Source: Diphasiastrum complanatum (lineage: Eukaryota > Streptophyta > Lycopodiopsida > Lycopodiales > Lycopodiaceae). Taken from it: DNA of 64,000 nucleotides. The stretch's first letter is position 1, and each line of letters begins with the position of its first letter. A program made the translations under genes and the position numbers. Below are positions 30,724-41,990 of the stretch, piece after piece. The notes beneath the pieces are model-generated. The model searched no databases and was not told the origin of the DNA. It was given only the letters and a program-made list of their open reading frames with translations. Where the stretch lies: contig CM055102.1 in NCBI GenBank assembly GCA_029204225.1, positions 43,278,744-43,342,743 of the forward strand. The letters are read 5' to 3'.

Positions 30724-31082
30724 TGACAAAATTTTCAGAATTCACACGTGTGGGGAATGTCCACAAGAGTGACTAATCTTAATTAAGCTTTGTGATTGGC
30801 ACTATAACCTAATTCTAGATTGATCAACAAAATCTAGTTCAGAAAAAATGGCTAATCCACAACCTAGCATGCTAATCAACAGAATATAATAGCAATGAAT
30901 CAAAGAATGAATAAAAATACAAGATTTCAATGTATGAGCATTAGCCACAACACGAGTTAGAGAGAGAGAGAGAGAGAGAGAGAGAGCTAGAGAGATAACA
31001 AGCAATATTTGTTTAGATCCAAAATGGCATGAGATAGCTACAAAACTTTGGTTCTTCATCATTGATTGTGAGGGGAGCTACA
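30724..31082 (-). repeat. 5' LTR, truncated (359 bp of about 799)
   Basis: Matches 25541-25887, the promoter-distal part of the LTR. Similarity stops at 31082; sequence beyond is unrelated, so the upstream (U3) half is lost. It has about six more GA units than the 3' LTR. Confidence 0.8.
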
Positions 31083-31290
31083 GATTTAGTTTCAAGTACA
31101 TGATTACTACCTTAATTGTCTTGTGCTTGTCATTTCACCTGACTTGTATTCTTTAATTTCTAAATCAATTCATTGTCTTACTGTGTGAGGCACCTTAATG
31201 AGATTGAGAGAAGATATATCCAAATTGCCCAAGGGAAATATTCGAGAAAAAATGTATGGTTTGTAAAATTATGTCAATGTGAATGTTATG
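31083..31290. other. no gene seen
   Basis: Short unassigned AT-rich segment between two elements. Confidence 0.35.
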
Positions 31291-31582
31291 TGTGAGAGAT
31301 TTCAACAAGTTTAGTCATATTTTGGTAAATTGTCAATTGAGGCCAAAATTCATTTTAGACTTAGAGATAAACTTTTTGAAGTTATATTAGTTTAAAATAC
31401 ATTCAATAAACACTTTTTGAAAGTGTGGGAAAGTTGGTAGTCGTTATGGCTAACAAAAAGGGTGGAATGGAAAAGGAGATTGGTCTCAACTTTCCAAAGT
31501 TACCTTTAGCATCAATAAGATTGGTGGATCTTATGCAAGGTCTAATAAGCTTCCTTAAGCTAGATCTAGGTCGAGATCTAAT

Positions 31583-33436
31583 ATGCTTCTTGGATATGTT
31601 CATCTTTGTGCTAACTTAGCTAGTCTTGAGGATAATGATGGTGTTTCAATGGTTCTTCATGGCAAGTGCAAGCATGCAAAAGGTAAGGAAAGAGCTAACT
31701 TCATCAATGGAGGTGGTGAAGGTTCTTCCTTGGAAAATGTTCTTGCTAATGATTTCTTTGATCATATGGAAAAAGATGTTGCTAGGTGCATTCATGAAGG
31801 AGGTGGTTCTTCTACATTCTTTTGTGATGAGTCCAAGAAAATCATTTTTGCAGCAAGTGGAGTCACATGTCTTCATAAAGAGAGTAGATCAAATGGTTTT
31901 ATCAAGAGATTTAGTGAGGGAGATAGTCACAAGTCAAGAAGAAGAGAAGTATGTGAGAGTTCAAAGTAGGATGTACTTTGAATGATGTCATTGTGAATGA
32001 TAGTGAGGAAGAATCATTATCATATGAGTCATTACCTAAAACATTGAGGAGAAGTTCTTGTTTGAAAAAAGAGAGTACTTCAATCATCCTTATATTGAAT
32101 GTACTAATCATTTTTTTCATGGCCTCTAATGTCTTTGAGGTTTCTACTTCTTATGATGCAATCATTAAGAGGGAGTCTTATGAAGGAAAGAGCAATGGAA
32201 GATTGGTTCTTGGGAAGATCCATGGATCTCACATCTCTTCATCAACTCAAAGGATTCTATGATTATGAATTGATCACTCATGATCAAGATGGCAAAAGGT
32301 TGGTTGGAGAAGACTACATGGAGCAGATTGAGAGGCAATTTCTTCAAGGCAAGGAAAATCTTATTGGTGAGCTTATTGAGGTTTGTTATGGACTCAAGAG
32401 GGCTGGATTTATTAGGTTTGATACTTATCTTCACCTACTCTACGTCATGTTGGATGGAAAGTTTGGAATCTATCTTTTGATTTCTTGTTGGATCTAGATC
32501 ATATGTTTGAGAGAGAGTATTTCCAGAGGTTCAAGTCTGAAGATATTCATATATTTGATATCTTTGATGATCAAGAAAAATGTAAGCAAGTGGAAGCAAC
32601 TCATTTTGCTTTACTCACATGTTTTGGAGAAGCTTCTTGTGTAGATGATGATATGCAAGTGGATATTAGTTCTCATGGATTTCATGCTGGAAAAGCAAGT
32701 AATGGATCTGAAAAAAAAAAAGTCTGTTCAATGACTTGATGGTCAAGAGGAAGATCAAGGGGTTGGTCTCAAAGGGCTTCAACAACACAAAAGGAAAGGT
32801 GGCAATTTGGAGCAAGTCAAGAGCATCAAAGGAAGGTCAATTGGCAAAGATGTTATGGATCTATTTTTGCAGGTGTCTGAAAACTCAACTAAGGTCAAAG
32901 GATCAGCAAGGAAGTGTTGTTTAAGTTTAATTTACTTGTTCTATCTCATGTTTGAGCTATTTCATGTGAATGTGTGCAAATTGTCAAGATATGGACAAAC
33001 TAGCTATATTGTCCTGCAATATCTTATTGTTGGAGTTGTACTAGCATTCTTGGCTGGTTTTGCTGATGGAAATGAAGCTAATGGAGGTTCATTATGTCAC
33101 TCACTCATGGCCAAGTCATCAAGTGTTGATGATATTTTGTGGCAAGATGGAGATGGAGGCTCATTCATGGAGTTTTATGGTGGAGACATATCAAGAAAGG
33201 ACAAAGTTGGAGGAGACAAGCAAGCAAATGGTCATCAATCACATTTATTGTTTGGTTGCTGTAATTTTCTAGAGAGTTCAAAGTTTGAAGCATGGAGGAA
33301 TCATTTCATTCACATTCTATTTGGTTCTTCATGTTCTAATTATATCTTGATGTGTAAAATTGATGTAAGAAATAGTGAAGCATCCAATTTGGACACTATT
33401 CTCTATATCAATTATGAAAGATACTTAGGACCTTAG
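31583..33436 (+). pseudogene. interior frames with a copia RT patch, otherwise unrecognised
   Basis: Several plus-strand frames follow one another. 32129-32497 contains VGEDYMEQIERQF, then YGLKRAGFIRFDTYLH, a recognisable but decayed copia RT motif (EEIYMEQPEGF...YGLKQAPRxWYxRxDxYL). 32485-32739 contains THFALLTCFGEASCV, resembling the linker before RT in other copia elements (FAFLTSFDEPTCV at about 45470 minus), but it lies after the RT patch, not before. 31583-31969 and 32807-33436 match no family I know; the latter has a hydrophobic stretch near residues 44-85. No DSG protease, YVDD or RNase H motif was found. Confidence 0.45.
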
Positions 33437-33526
33437 AAAGGAGATATATACTTAGGATGGAGATCATTCTAAAGTTGGAACAAAGTAGTATGTTTAAAAC
33501 TATGCCGAAACTATTTGAAGAGGGAG

Positions 33527-33966
33527 TGTGAGAGATTTCAACAAGTTTAGTCATATTTTGGCAAATTGTCAATTGAGGCCAAAATTCATTTTAGACTTAG
33601 AATAAACTTTTTGAAGTTATGTTAGTTTAAGATACATTTATTAAACACTTTTTGAAAGTGTGGGAAAGTTGGTAGTCGAGTTTGAGTGAGATTCAAATTT
33701 GAACTTTGGGTACATTGACTCTAGACCCAAAAATAGTAGGGTTTACATTTTGGAGGGAAAGTCAAGTGGCCAAATAGGGTTTGGACCTATTATAAAAGGG
33801 TGTAACTCATGGAGAGACATATCTTCTCTCTTCTCTCTCTCATTTCATCATTATACATGGTTCTCTTTGGGTTCTACTCATTGGTGCACTCTCATGATGT
33901 TATCTTGCAATTCTATGTGTAGAATGATCATTTATAACTATTTTTGGTTCCACATGTGTGAAATAT
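33527..33966 (+). repeat. copia LTR (about 440 bp), same family as 60365-60818
   Basis: Starts TGTGAGAGATTTC and resembles the minus-strand LTR at 60365-60818 along its length, sharing features such as TTGGTGCACT, TATCTTGCAAT and TGTGTAGAATG, with an ending near GTGAAATA. CT-rich CTTCTCTCTCTC and a TATTATAAAAG core-promoter-like string lie near 33790. Confidence 0.65.
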
Positions 33967-34456
33967 AGTAGGGTACTATAATTGTATGGAAAGCAACCAT
34001 ATTTTATGTGCTGGTTCATGTTTGATCAGTATCTCTTAGAGTTTGCATCTCATTTTGTATGTAGATGCTGATTTTTCTACATTGGCAAGATTGTTGGTTT
34101 GCTCCTTATTGTAACCAAAGGTCAGGGACATGGATTCGATCTTGAATGATCTAAAATCCTTCATGTTATGTTACTTTGCCTTAACATTCTGTCTGATGCT
34201 ACTCTCTTACAAATTTGTCTAAACTATTTGTCGCTTCCACAACTAATAGTCATTAGACTTCATATTTTTCTATGTAATCGACCAAGTAGAATCAATTGAG
34301 TCATTTGACTCGACACTTTGATTTGATTTGACACTGATTCCATCCACTCACTCGACATGGATCTGATAGAATAATTGTTTTCTTGTTCTAATAGCACTAG
34401 ATTTTCTTTTTTTAAGTCATTAACAGATATTACTATCACTTAGACTAAGTTCCACA
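33967..34456. other. no gene seen; possible copia leader
   Basis: Lies between an LTR and a gag start on the same strand, so it may be a leader, but no primer site follows the LTR. Confidence 0.35.
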
Positions 34457-34606
34457 TGGATTTCCAAAGCAAGGCTGGTTTCACCGTAGACAAGCTTGAT
34501 GGATCCAACTACCATCTGTGAAAATTTTAAAAACTGTGCTAATGTCTAAGGAGTTGTATGATGTTGTCACAGGTGTTGAGGTGAAACTCGAAGCAGACGA
34601 TGCAAC
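34457..34606 (+). pseudogene. copia gag N-terminal fragment
   Basis: ATG 34457 gives MDFQSKAGFTVDKLDGSNYH, then stops; a shifted frame resumes with MSKELYDVVTGVEVK. It is closely related to the minus-strand gag at 62953. Homology ends exactly where an LTR-like TGTTAAAATTG begins (34607), so another element has cut it. Confidence 0.7.
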
Positions 34607-36041
34607 TGTTAAAATTGTCAAAATACTAGCTTTGATCTATGATTATTTGTGTATAACTTGATCTCACACGTGTGAAGCCTATTCCCATGTGTGGATATTA
34701 GGCCTAAATGCATTTATTTTTAGTTAGATAGAAAAAGTCTTGATTGACACAATTGTGAACTAGTGAAAAGCTAGTCAAGTTTAAAATGGCCATCTGGCAC
34801 CCTTTTACTGGCTGATCAAGCATACCCATGTGAATAATGGAGGTTTCTATGTGTGAGAGGCTATTTCCACGTGTGTACATATTATCTAGAATAGCCTCAA
34901 ATCATGGAAAATCATGGAAATCATGGTGAGGCAATGGCATCAATCTAGGAATCAAAGAGGTGGGTGCTTATCTAGCATTTATTGGTGCATCTGAAGTGAT
35001 GTGGCATTCCCCACACCGTGCCAGGCCTGTCGAGTCAGCATATCAGGTCAAAATGTACTTGATCTATATATAGATCATCATTGTGAATATCAAATTTGAT
35101 GAGACATCTTGATTTTTGAGGCAAATCCATATTGTTTTCAACATTTGTGTTGTGATTTTATGCATTGAATGCTATTCATAGTAATGTACTTCACTCTCTG
35201 TCCATTGTCCGTATAGAGATAGTTTTTCACACGTGTGAGGCCTCTCATCAACTATATTGATCAATTTACATGTTGTTCTTACTAGTTAAGTACATATTTT
35301 TTTATCTAGATCAAGATCTAATCTTTAGATTTGTGTATGATCAATCTAACTAGCCTCCAACACCTCTTGTGGATCGATTGTAGATCCATTTATGGTCCAA
35401 AATTCAGGAAAATTAAAAAGGTATCAGAGCCAAGTAAGAGAGGCTATTGATCTAATTTTGAGAGGCAAGCTAGAAGTGAGTGATAGCTTCATATTTTTTG
35501 GATCAAATTCAATTGTTGGCTGCAGGAGTACGGTTCACACATGTGGAGGATATGTTGTACATGTCTTGCAAGTGTCTAAGTTTGAATTGAACTCATAATT
35601 CACACACACAACCTTTTTAAATGCATCACCTAGATCAAGCTACATCGTTTCTAAATCAATGATTAGATTTTGAATTGGATCATTGAAGTGAATGTTTGTG
35701 AGCTTGAATCAGGCCTCAAAAAGTTCCTTTTTTTCCAAATCTTGATAGGGAGTGGTGAGAACTAGGGAGTGATTTGCTAGATTTGTGATTTGATCTCATT
35801 GTACCATCATCCAAGCTTTGTGCTAGGTTGATTGGGTGGAGACTAGAAACATTTTTTAGTGCTAGAAGTCTACCTTAGATCATTCCAAAAGTGAAGTCTT
35901 TAAGAATTTCAAGAGCTAAATCATTCATAATGGCATCCAAGGGTGGATTCTTGCTAGAAGCCAATGAGAGACTTACAACCACAAACTATGCCATATGGAA
36001 AGTGAGAATGGAGTCATTTTTTGTGCTCCATGATCTCTTGT
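34607..36041 (+). mobile_element. 5' piece of a copia element related to 25541-31082
   Basis: TGTTAAAATTG at 34607 matches the LTR start of the 25541-31082 family. About 813 bp later GGTATCAGAGCC (35420-35431) marks a primer site, and at 35930 a gag start appears: MASKGGFLLEANERLTTTNY, then IWKVRMESFFVLHDLL, close to the gag at 29958. Homology stops at about 36041 and unrelated sequence follows. It therefore consists of LTR, primer site, leader and the first 37 codons of gag. The LTR carries CACACGTGTG at 34665 and 35228. Confidence 0.7.
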
Positions 36042-36360
36042 TGGGACATACTGGGTCCCGCCACTAAAACTATTGTTGGCCAAGCCTTATCAAGTGAGCC
36101 CCGCCACAATACATGTGATACCCTAGTAAAGTCATAAAATGAATAAAGAGTACATTCAAATTTTTTTAATTGAATTCATACACATGAGAAGACTAAGGAA
36201 CCAAGATAAGAACATTTTTTTGTCGAAGGCCTTACGTCGAAGCCCTTGTGAAGAAATGTACTTTATTGCAAGAACATATGAAACGACATCGACCTAATAA
36301 ACAGATACTAAGTTCTCCTTAATTTTCTTCCTCAAGTTTTGACTCTTCCGAAGATTAAAA
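36042..36360. other. no clear gene; junction sequence
   Basis: Begins TTGGGACATACTGGGTCCCG right after the gag fragment. A frame near 36215-36300 (YVEALVKKCTLLQEHMKRH) may belong to the gypsy-like gag that follows. Confidence 0.3.
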
Positions 36361-37840
36361 GATGGTTATACGAGACAAATTAAAAAGAAGTCAAAGAAAG
36401 TTGAGCCTATGTAGAGATCTGACAAAAATATGAAGAAAGATTTGACTTTTAGAATGCATGATCTTCAAGTTCAAATATCGAAAGTGAAAGAGAAGTGAAG
36501 AAGGCTACCAAAGACTTATTCAAGCTTATGGTGTACCAAATGCACTCATACTGATTGCCCACATAATCAAGTGGCTTATGTGGAATACAACACACCTTGA
36601 GATATATTGTATTTATGCGAAGCTGAAGGAGAAGAGTCTTGTTCCTTTATACAAGGCAGTGAACCGCAAATGCCGCAGTAAAAATTGAAGTTTTCTCCTA
36701 AGAGATTTGTTCCTATGCAGACTGTGGCACTGATGCAGAAGGTTGTGTATGTTGTAGCAAATCCGCAACCCAAGCGAGTGCCAGGGACCTGTTTCAATTG
36801 TCTTAATGTAGGACACTATGCACCAGAATTTTTAGAACCAAGAAGGCAAGTTGGCTATACGCCCTTATGTTCAAACTGTTCAGCGGACGGACATATTAAT
36901 ACAGAATGTCCAAAGCCAATAAAGCCCAGAATTCAAACACCGACAGTGCCAGCAGAGAAAGAATCAACGAAACCATCGAAGGATGTTGTTGTACAAGAGT
37001 AAAGAACAAGTCTCTTTGCCACTCGATTCGAGTTGGCCGAGTGATCTTGACGTAATGAAATTTTGGACTAGAAGTAAATCTGGGAAGACCAAACTAACAG
37101 AGTTGTCAAGTCCAAAGTCTCGACAAAGGCATGCAAAGAAGAAATTTAATCTTCCAATGATGACAAGTCTAAAACGCTTAAGTATGACTCTGACGTTGAC
37201 AGAAATGCAAAAAAAATCTTTGAAAAAGATATTGCGTCGAAAGTGAAAGATATATTTGATGAAGAAGTACTTGAAGTTGAGCCTAAAAAGAAAGTCACTT
37301 TCAAAGAGGATAATGTCAAGTCTTCATTACAGTCACAAGTTGTTGTTGATCATGTACCAAAGAAGTCGAAAGACTACAATATTGTTGATGACATCAGAGC
37401 TTTGCAGCCGAATATCAAATGTTATACAAACAACAACAAAATTTTGAAACATCCCTTATTGCAAGAAAAATACAAGCAATCTCTAAGCCAAAAAAGAAAA
37501 CTTCAAAAAATAATGATTTTTTGACTAAGGATAGTGATTCAACATTAGAATCCGATTCTAGTTCTGATTCATCTACTTTTTCGAAATCAAATACTTTAGA
37601 TGATGCAAGAATTGTGAAGAAAAGTAAGTTAAGAAAAAAGAGATTCAAAATTATTGAATCATTACTGAAAGAGGAATATCTATTGCTAATTGGATCTGTC
37701 AATTGTTTTCTACTACACGAATTGGTAGAATCACTACATGTAAAGGAGATTGATTGGCAACAACATGCACATCTATTCATGCATCTCAAGAAGCAATAAT
37801 TGTTAGCTAGATCTTGCAAGTTGGATCGGGACAATCTGGT
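36361..37840 (+). pseudogene. gypsy-like gag fragment with zinc knuckles, frameshifted
   Basis: Pieces in several plus frames line up with the minus-strand fragment at 48186-49780: a damaged knuckle LWCTKC..HTDCP near 36520 followed by VAYVEY, CFNCLNVGHYAPEF at about 36789-36830, CSNCSADGHINTECPKP at 36868-36920, then a lysine-rich linker, KKVTFKEDN and KDYNIVDDIRALQPNI (37370-37430). The last matches the segment between gag and protease in some plant gypsy elements. An acidic-serine stretch follows to about 37800. At least three frameshifts; no protease, RT or integrase follows. Confidence 0.65.
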
Positions 37841-38762
37841 TGTACATCAAACTAAGAAGTTTTTGCTTATCAGTACAAGTCATAGACAACAATGAATCTG
37901 CTGTCCAGTAGGTCACTAGAGGGTCGTTGTCGAGTCATCAAGCAGGTTGTGACAACTTGATACAAAAATCAAGTTCATTGTTGAAAAGTTTGATTGTCAA
38001 AGATCAAGTTTATCATCATCGTTGCATGTACATCAGATCATCATCAAAGGAGCATGAAGATTGTCATCAGAGTTTTTTGCATGCAAGTGAAAGTACAACA
38101 AGGCAATTACATACAAGTGGGAGTTTATCATATGCACATTGAGAACGGTTACATGCAAGACAAAGCACGAGGAAGAGTACCTATACAAGTGGTTGGAATT
38201 TACACAAAAGTAAATTTCAAAAGGCTAAGATTGGACAAGGTTAAGTCGAGGTTGGAATCAATGAAGGTGCAAGTTCTGAGAGAGTTGTATGGGAAATATA
38301 GACTATGGGTAATTTGTATGATCAAGTCGGTTTTCTAACTACAAAGTCTCTTGTAAGCTTGGACTTCATGATTGCAAGATGGAAAATAGCATAGCTATTC
38401 TGCCTAAAAAACATCCATGGCATTTTGCAAATTCAGTGCAACATTGTAGAGACCCATTCACATGCTTTTCACAAAACATTGATAGTGGTGTAGGGGACTT
38501 GGAATCTATCCTATTGGGGTGAGATCATTGGGCTGCATAGATATTTGTAGGTCTTTCATGGTGGGTGGGGAGTTCACGTCCGCTACATGAATGATTGGTA
38601 TCACTTTTCAAAGTGTATAGGTAAGAAAATGGTTCTCTTTTGAAATTTCTTAGTCTTTCTGCAAAGTTCTTGTGAGAAATTGCCAAAAATTGGCAAATTT
38701 AGCTTGATAAAAAATCATGGAGTAGGTCAAGTCAATTTGGTAGTGATTTCTAGGTAAACTTC
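37841..38762. other. no gene identified
   Basis: An open frame of 114 residues (37994-38338, plus) is basic and has no recognisable domain; it may be a tail of the gypsy-like fragment. Otherwise nothing is supported. Confidence 0.3.
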
Positions 38763-38865
38763 TAACTTAGGATTTAGAACTTCAAAGTTTCTTAACTTAG
38801 GGAAACTTAAGATACAATATTTCTAGTCTTAAGTTTCCTAAGTCGAAGTTCTAAATCTAAGTTTA
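38763..38865. repeat. foldback (long inverted repeat with short loop)
   Basis: Left arm 38763-38811 and right arm 38828-38865 are complementary in two blocks: AACTTAGGGAAACTTAAG pairs with CTTAAGTTTCCTAAGT, and GGATTTAGAACTTC with GAAGTTCTAAATC. About 16 bases form the loop, and one arm has an extra bulge of about 12 bases. It could be a small foldback element or yield a stem-loop transcript. Confidence 0.65.
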
Positions 38866-40081
<1,216 letters not shown>

Positions 40082-40082
40082 G

Positions 40083-40459
40083 TGTGAGAATGAAGTGTGT
40101 CTTCCTTTTATTTTCTTCGAAGTGAGCAAACACACTTCTAGAGATTCCAAGTGCGACACTCCATTACTAACTCTAGTTAGTAGATGAGTTATAGATTACA
40201 TCATTGAAGGTAACTTTCACTAAGAGTTTAATCTACTATAATTTAAAGTGACGATACAAATCTAGTTGCTTTGTGTTACAGGCGTCGTTTCATTTCAGGA
40301 GGTCTTGTCCTTTAGTAGAAGACAAATTTTTAGCGATTATATCTCGAAAAATGATATAGGCCTCTTCGATATATATATTTGTCTAGCGCATATCTTCATT
40401 TCCAAGTATATATTGCCATTTTGGAGTAGATATAAACTATTTAGCAAATACATGGTATC
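40083..40459 (+). repeat. LTR-like repeat, copy 1 (about 375 bp)
   Basis: Starts TGTGAGAATGAAG and ends ...GCAAATACA followed by TGGTATCA; matches 49792-50168 closely. TG...CA ends plus a TGGTATCA primer-like sequence suggest an LTR with its primer site on the plus strand. The sequence to the left is the CT tract and no coding region belonging to it can be named. Confidence 0.6.
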
Positions 40460-41635
40460 ACATATCCCCACGTCCTCGTGAACATATAATCTTCGTTGCG
40501 AGATTTATTCATTCTTGAGAAAAGAATACTTTCGTGTCGTCACTAAGAACAGACTACCAGATTGAGCAATAAGAGAGCCAAACATATTGTAGAAAAGCAT
40601 AACAATATTGACACAAATCTAGACGTAGAACAAGCAGAGTTGTTATCAGATTAAGTATAGCAAAATATACAGGTCAATAATGCTGGTGAGCACAAGACAA
40701 TAGCGGACGAAACTGCGTGCTTTACAAAGTTAATCCAATCTATGAAAGGAATAAACCTATTACTGACAATACAAAGAATTGATGCACGAAAGCATCTATT
40801 AAAAGTACAATACTAAGGACCATAAATGGATCTTTGAATGATCCACAAGGTTGATTGTGTGCTTGTTAAACAATCTATCATATACTAGTCATCAGAAAAC
40901 AAGATCTAGTTTAGCAGCTTGATAGAAAACAAGTAGAGACAATCAGAGCATTGATCAATAACTATAATCTGACTTCACACGTGTGAAAATGAGGCTGTAG
41001 TACGGCCTATATACAATGCTTAGGGTGGCAAATCTGGGTTTCATTGGAATCAAAGACAATCACCATACAATGAGAGAAAACTCGAGTATCTCCTTGAGGC
41101 TCCAAAAAGTTTCTATCTCCTCACTATGGAGAATGAGAATACATAGTAAAAGACACTTCCGTTGTCAAGTTAGGTGAAAATCCAGCATGTAATAAGGAAG
41201 TAGACTCAACTTTCTTGCCCTAATGTGAAAACCCTGGCCTAGATCCAAGAGTCATGCTTGGTTGGTGCATTGTAGGTACAAATCTCATCATAAATCATGG
41301 TCTAGATCCTACAAAGTAGGAATCACTACCAAATGGACACAACCACTCCTCTTGACTCGTGGTAACCTACTTTAGGTGTGGATTTACAAGTGGCACTTTG
41401 GCCATCCATGTGACTAACAAACAATATTGACAAAATGTACAATATTCTACATGGCTAGATTTGCCAATGTAGGCAACTTTTCACAGCATCTACTGCGTCT
41501 ACCTCTGATAAGCTTATGATGTTACTATTTTTCACACACTGTGTGGAATACGCAAATGGTATCCAACATATATACATAATTTTATAGGTGTGCAGATGAA
41601 GAAGGTACAAAGTGAATGTGTTGTATGTGGCAGAT

Positions 41636-41745
41636 CATAGGTGGCTGTTGTCATTGTTAAATTTGTTAGCATAGTTGCATCATGGGATGAGCGTGAGAAG
41701 GCCACGACGTCAGCCTTTGCTGAAATGAACGTTGGTGAAGATGCA
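41636..41745. repeat. segment shared with 60246-60360
   Basis: Both share GGTGGCTG..., CGACGTCA(G/A)CC and GAACGTTGGTGA in order over about 110 bp. One plus frame is partly kept (VAVVIVKFVSIVAS and MNVGED here; VAAIVVQSVSATAWGEGEKG and VNVGDD there). No family recognised. Confidence 0.55.
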
Positions 41746-41896
41746 AAAAATGCGACACTCTGACAAATGCCTTAGGATTTGATTTATAGGGTGCCTTCAC
41801 TTTTCCGTTAGGGCACCTTCGGCATTTTGTAGGGCAATGTCGTCTTTTTCGTCTATCACAAATCATGTGTAAACACACAGTGTCGTGTTTTTTGCC

Positions 41897-41990
41897 TTTT
41901 TTGCCTGTGGAAATTTACTTGTATTTATGCAGACAGTCGCATTTTTCGCCTGTCTTATTTTACATGTAAATATGTAGACTGTACGACAAC
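41897..41990. repeat. imperfect tandem repeat, two units of about 47 bp
   Basis: Each unit runs from TTTTTGCCTGT or TTTTTCGCCTGTC through TTTAC..GTA..TATG(C/T)AGAC to a final CGCA or CGAC. Confidence 0.55.

Larger units (their letters stand above)
25541..31082 (-). mobile_element. Ty1/copia element (minus strand), nearly full length, 5' LTR truncated
   Basis: Minus-strand order: truncated 5' LTR (31082-30724), primer site, leader, gag (29958), zinc knuckle, protease, integrase with a deletion, RT, RNase H (to 26358), purine tract (TTAGGAGGAG) and a full 799-bp 3' LTR (26339-25541). Gag and pol closely resemble those of the 51908-57581 element, so they are sister families, although the LTRs differ. 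Frameshifts near 29190, 27610 and 26690 and an in-frame integrase deletion make it inactive. The 5' truncation prevents a target-duplication test. Confidence 0.88.
31291..33966 (+). mobile_element. aberrant copia-derived element with a 153-bp LTR stub and unusual interior
   Basis: 31291-31443 and 33527-33678 are close copies starting TGTGAGAGATTTC. The second continues as a longer LTR to about 33966 and is preceded by a purine tract (GAAGAGGGAG), the normal 3' LTR arrangement on the plus strand. The left copy keeps only the first 153 bp, and the primer site is missing. The interior (31444-33526) shows one copia RT patch and long stretches unlike gag or pol. It is either a badly rearranged copia element or one carrying foreign sequence. 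Confidence 0.6.

Noticed and set aside
32807-33436. Host membrane-protein gene
   Set aside because: One hydrophobic stretch and an open frame are not enough; it lies between copia LTR copies and has no start context or domain.
37994-38338. Small basic host protein
   Set aside because: Downstream of a decayed gypsy-like gag, no domain and no conserved motif; may be element tail or chance.
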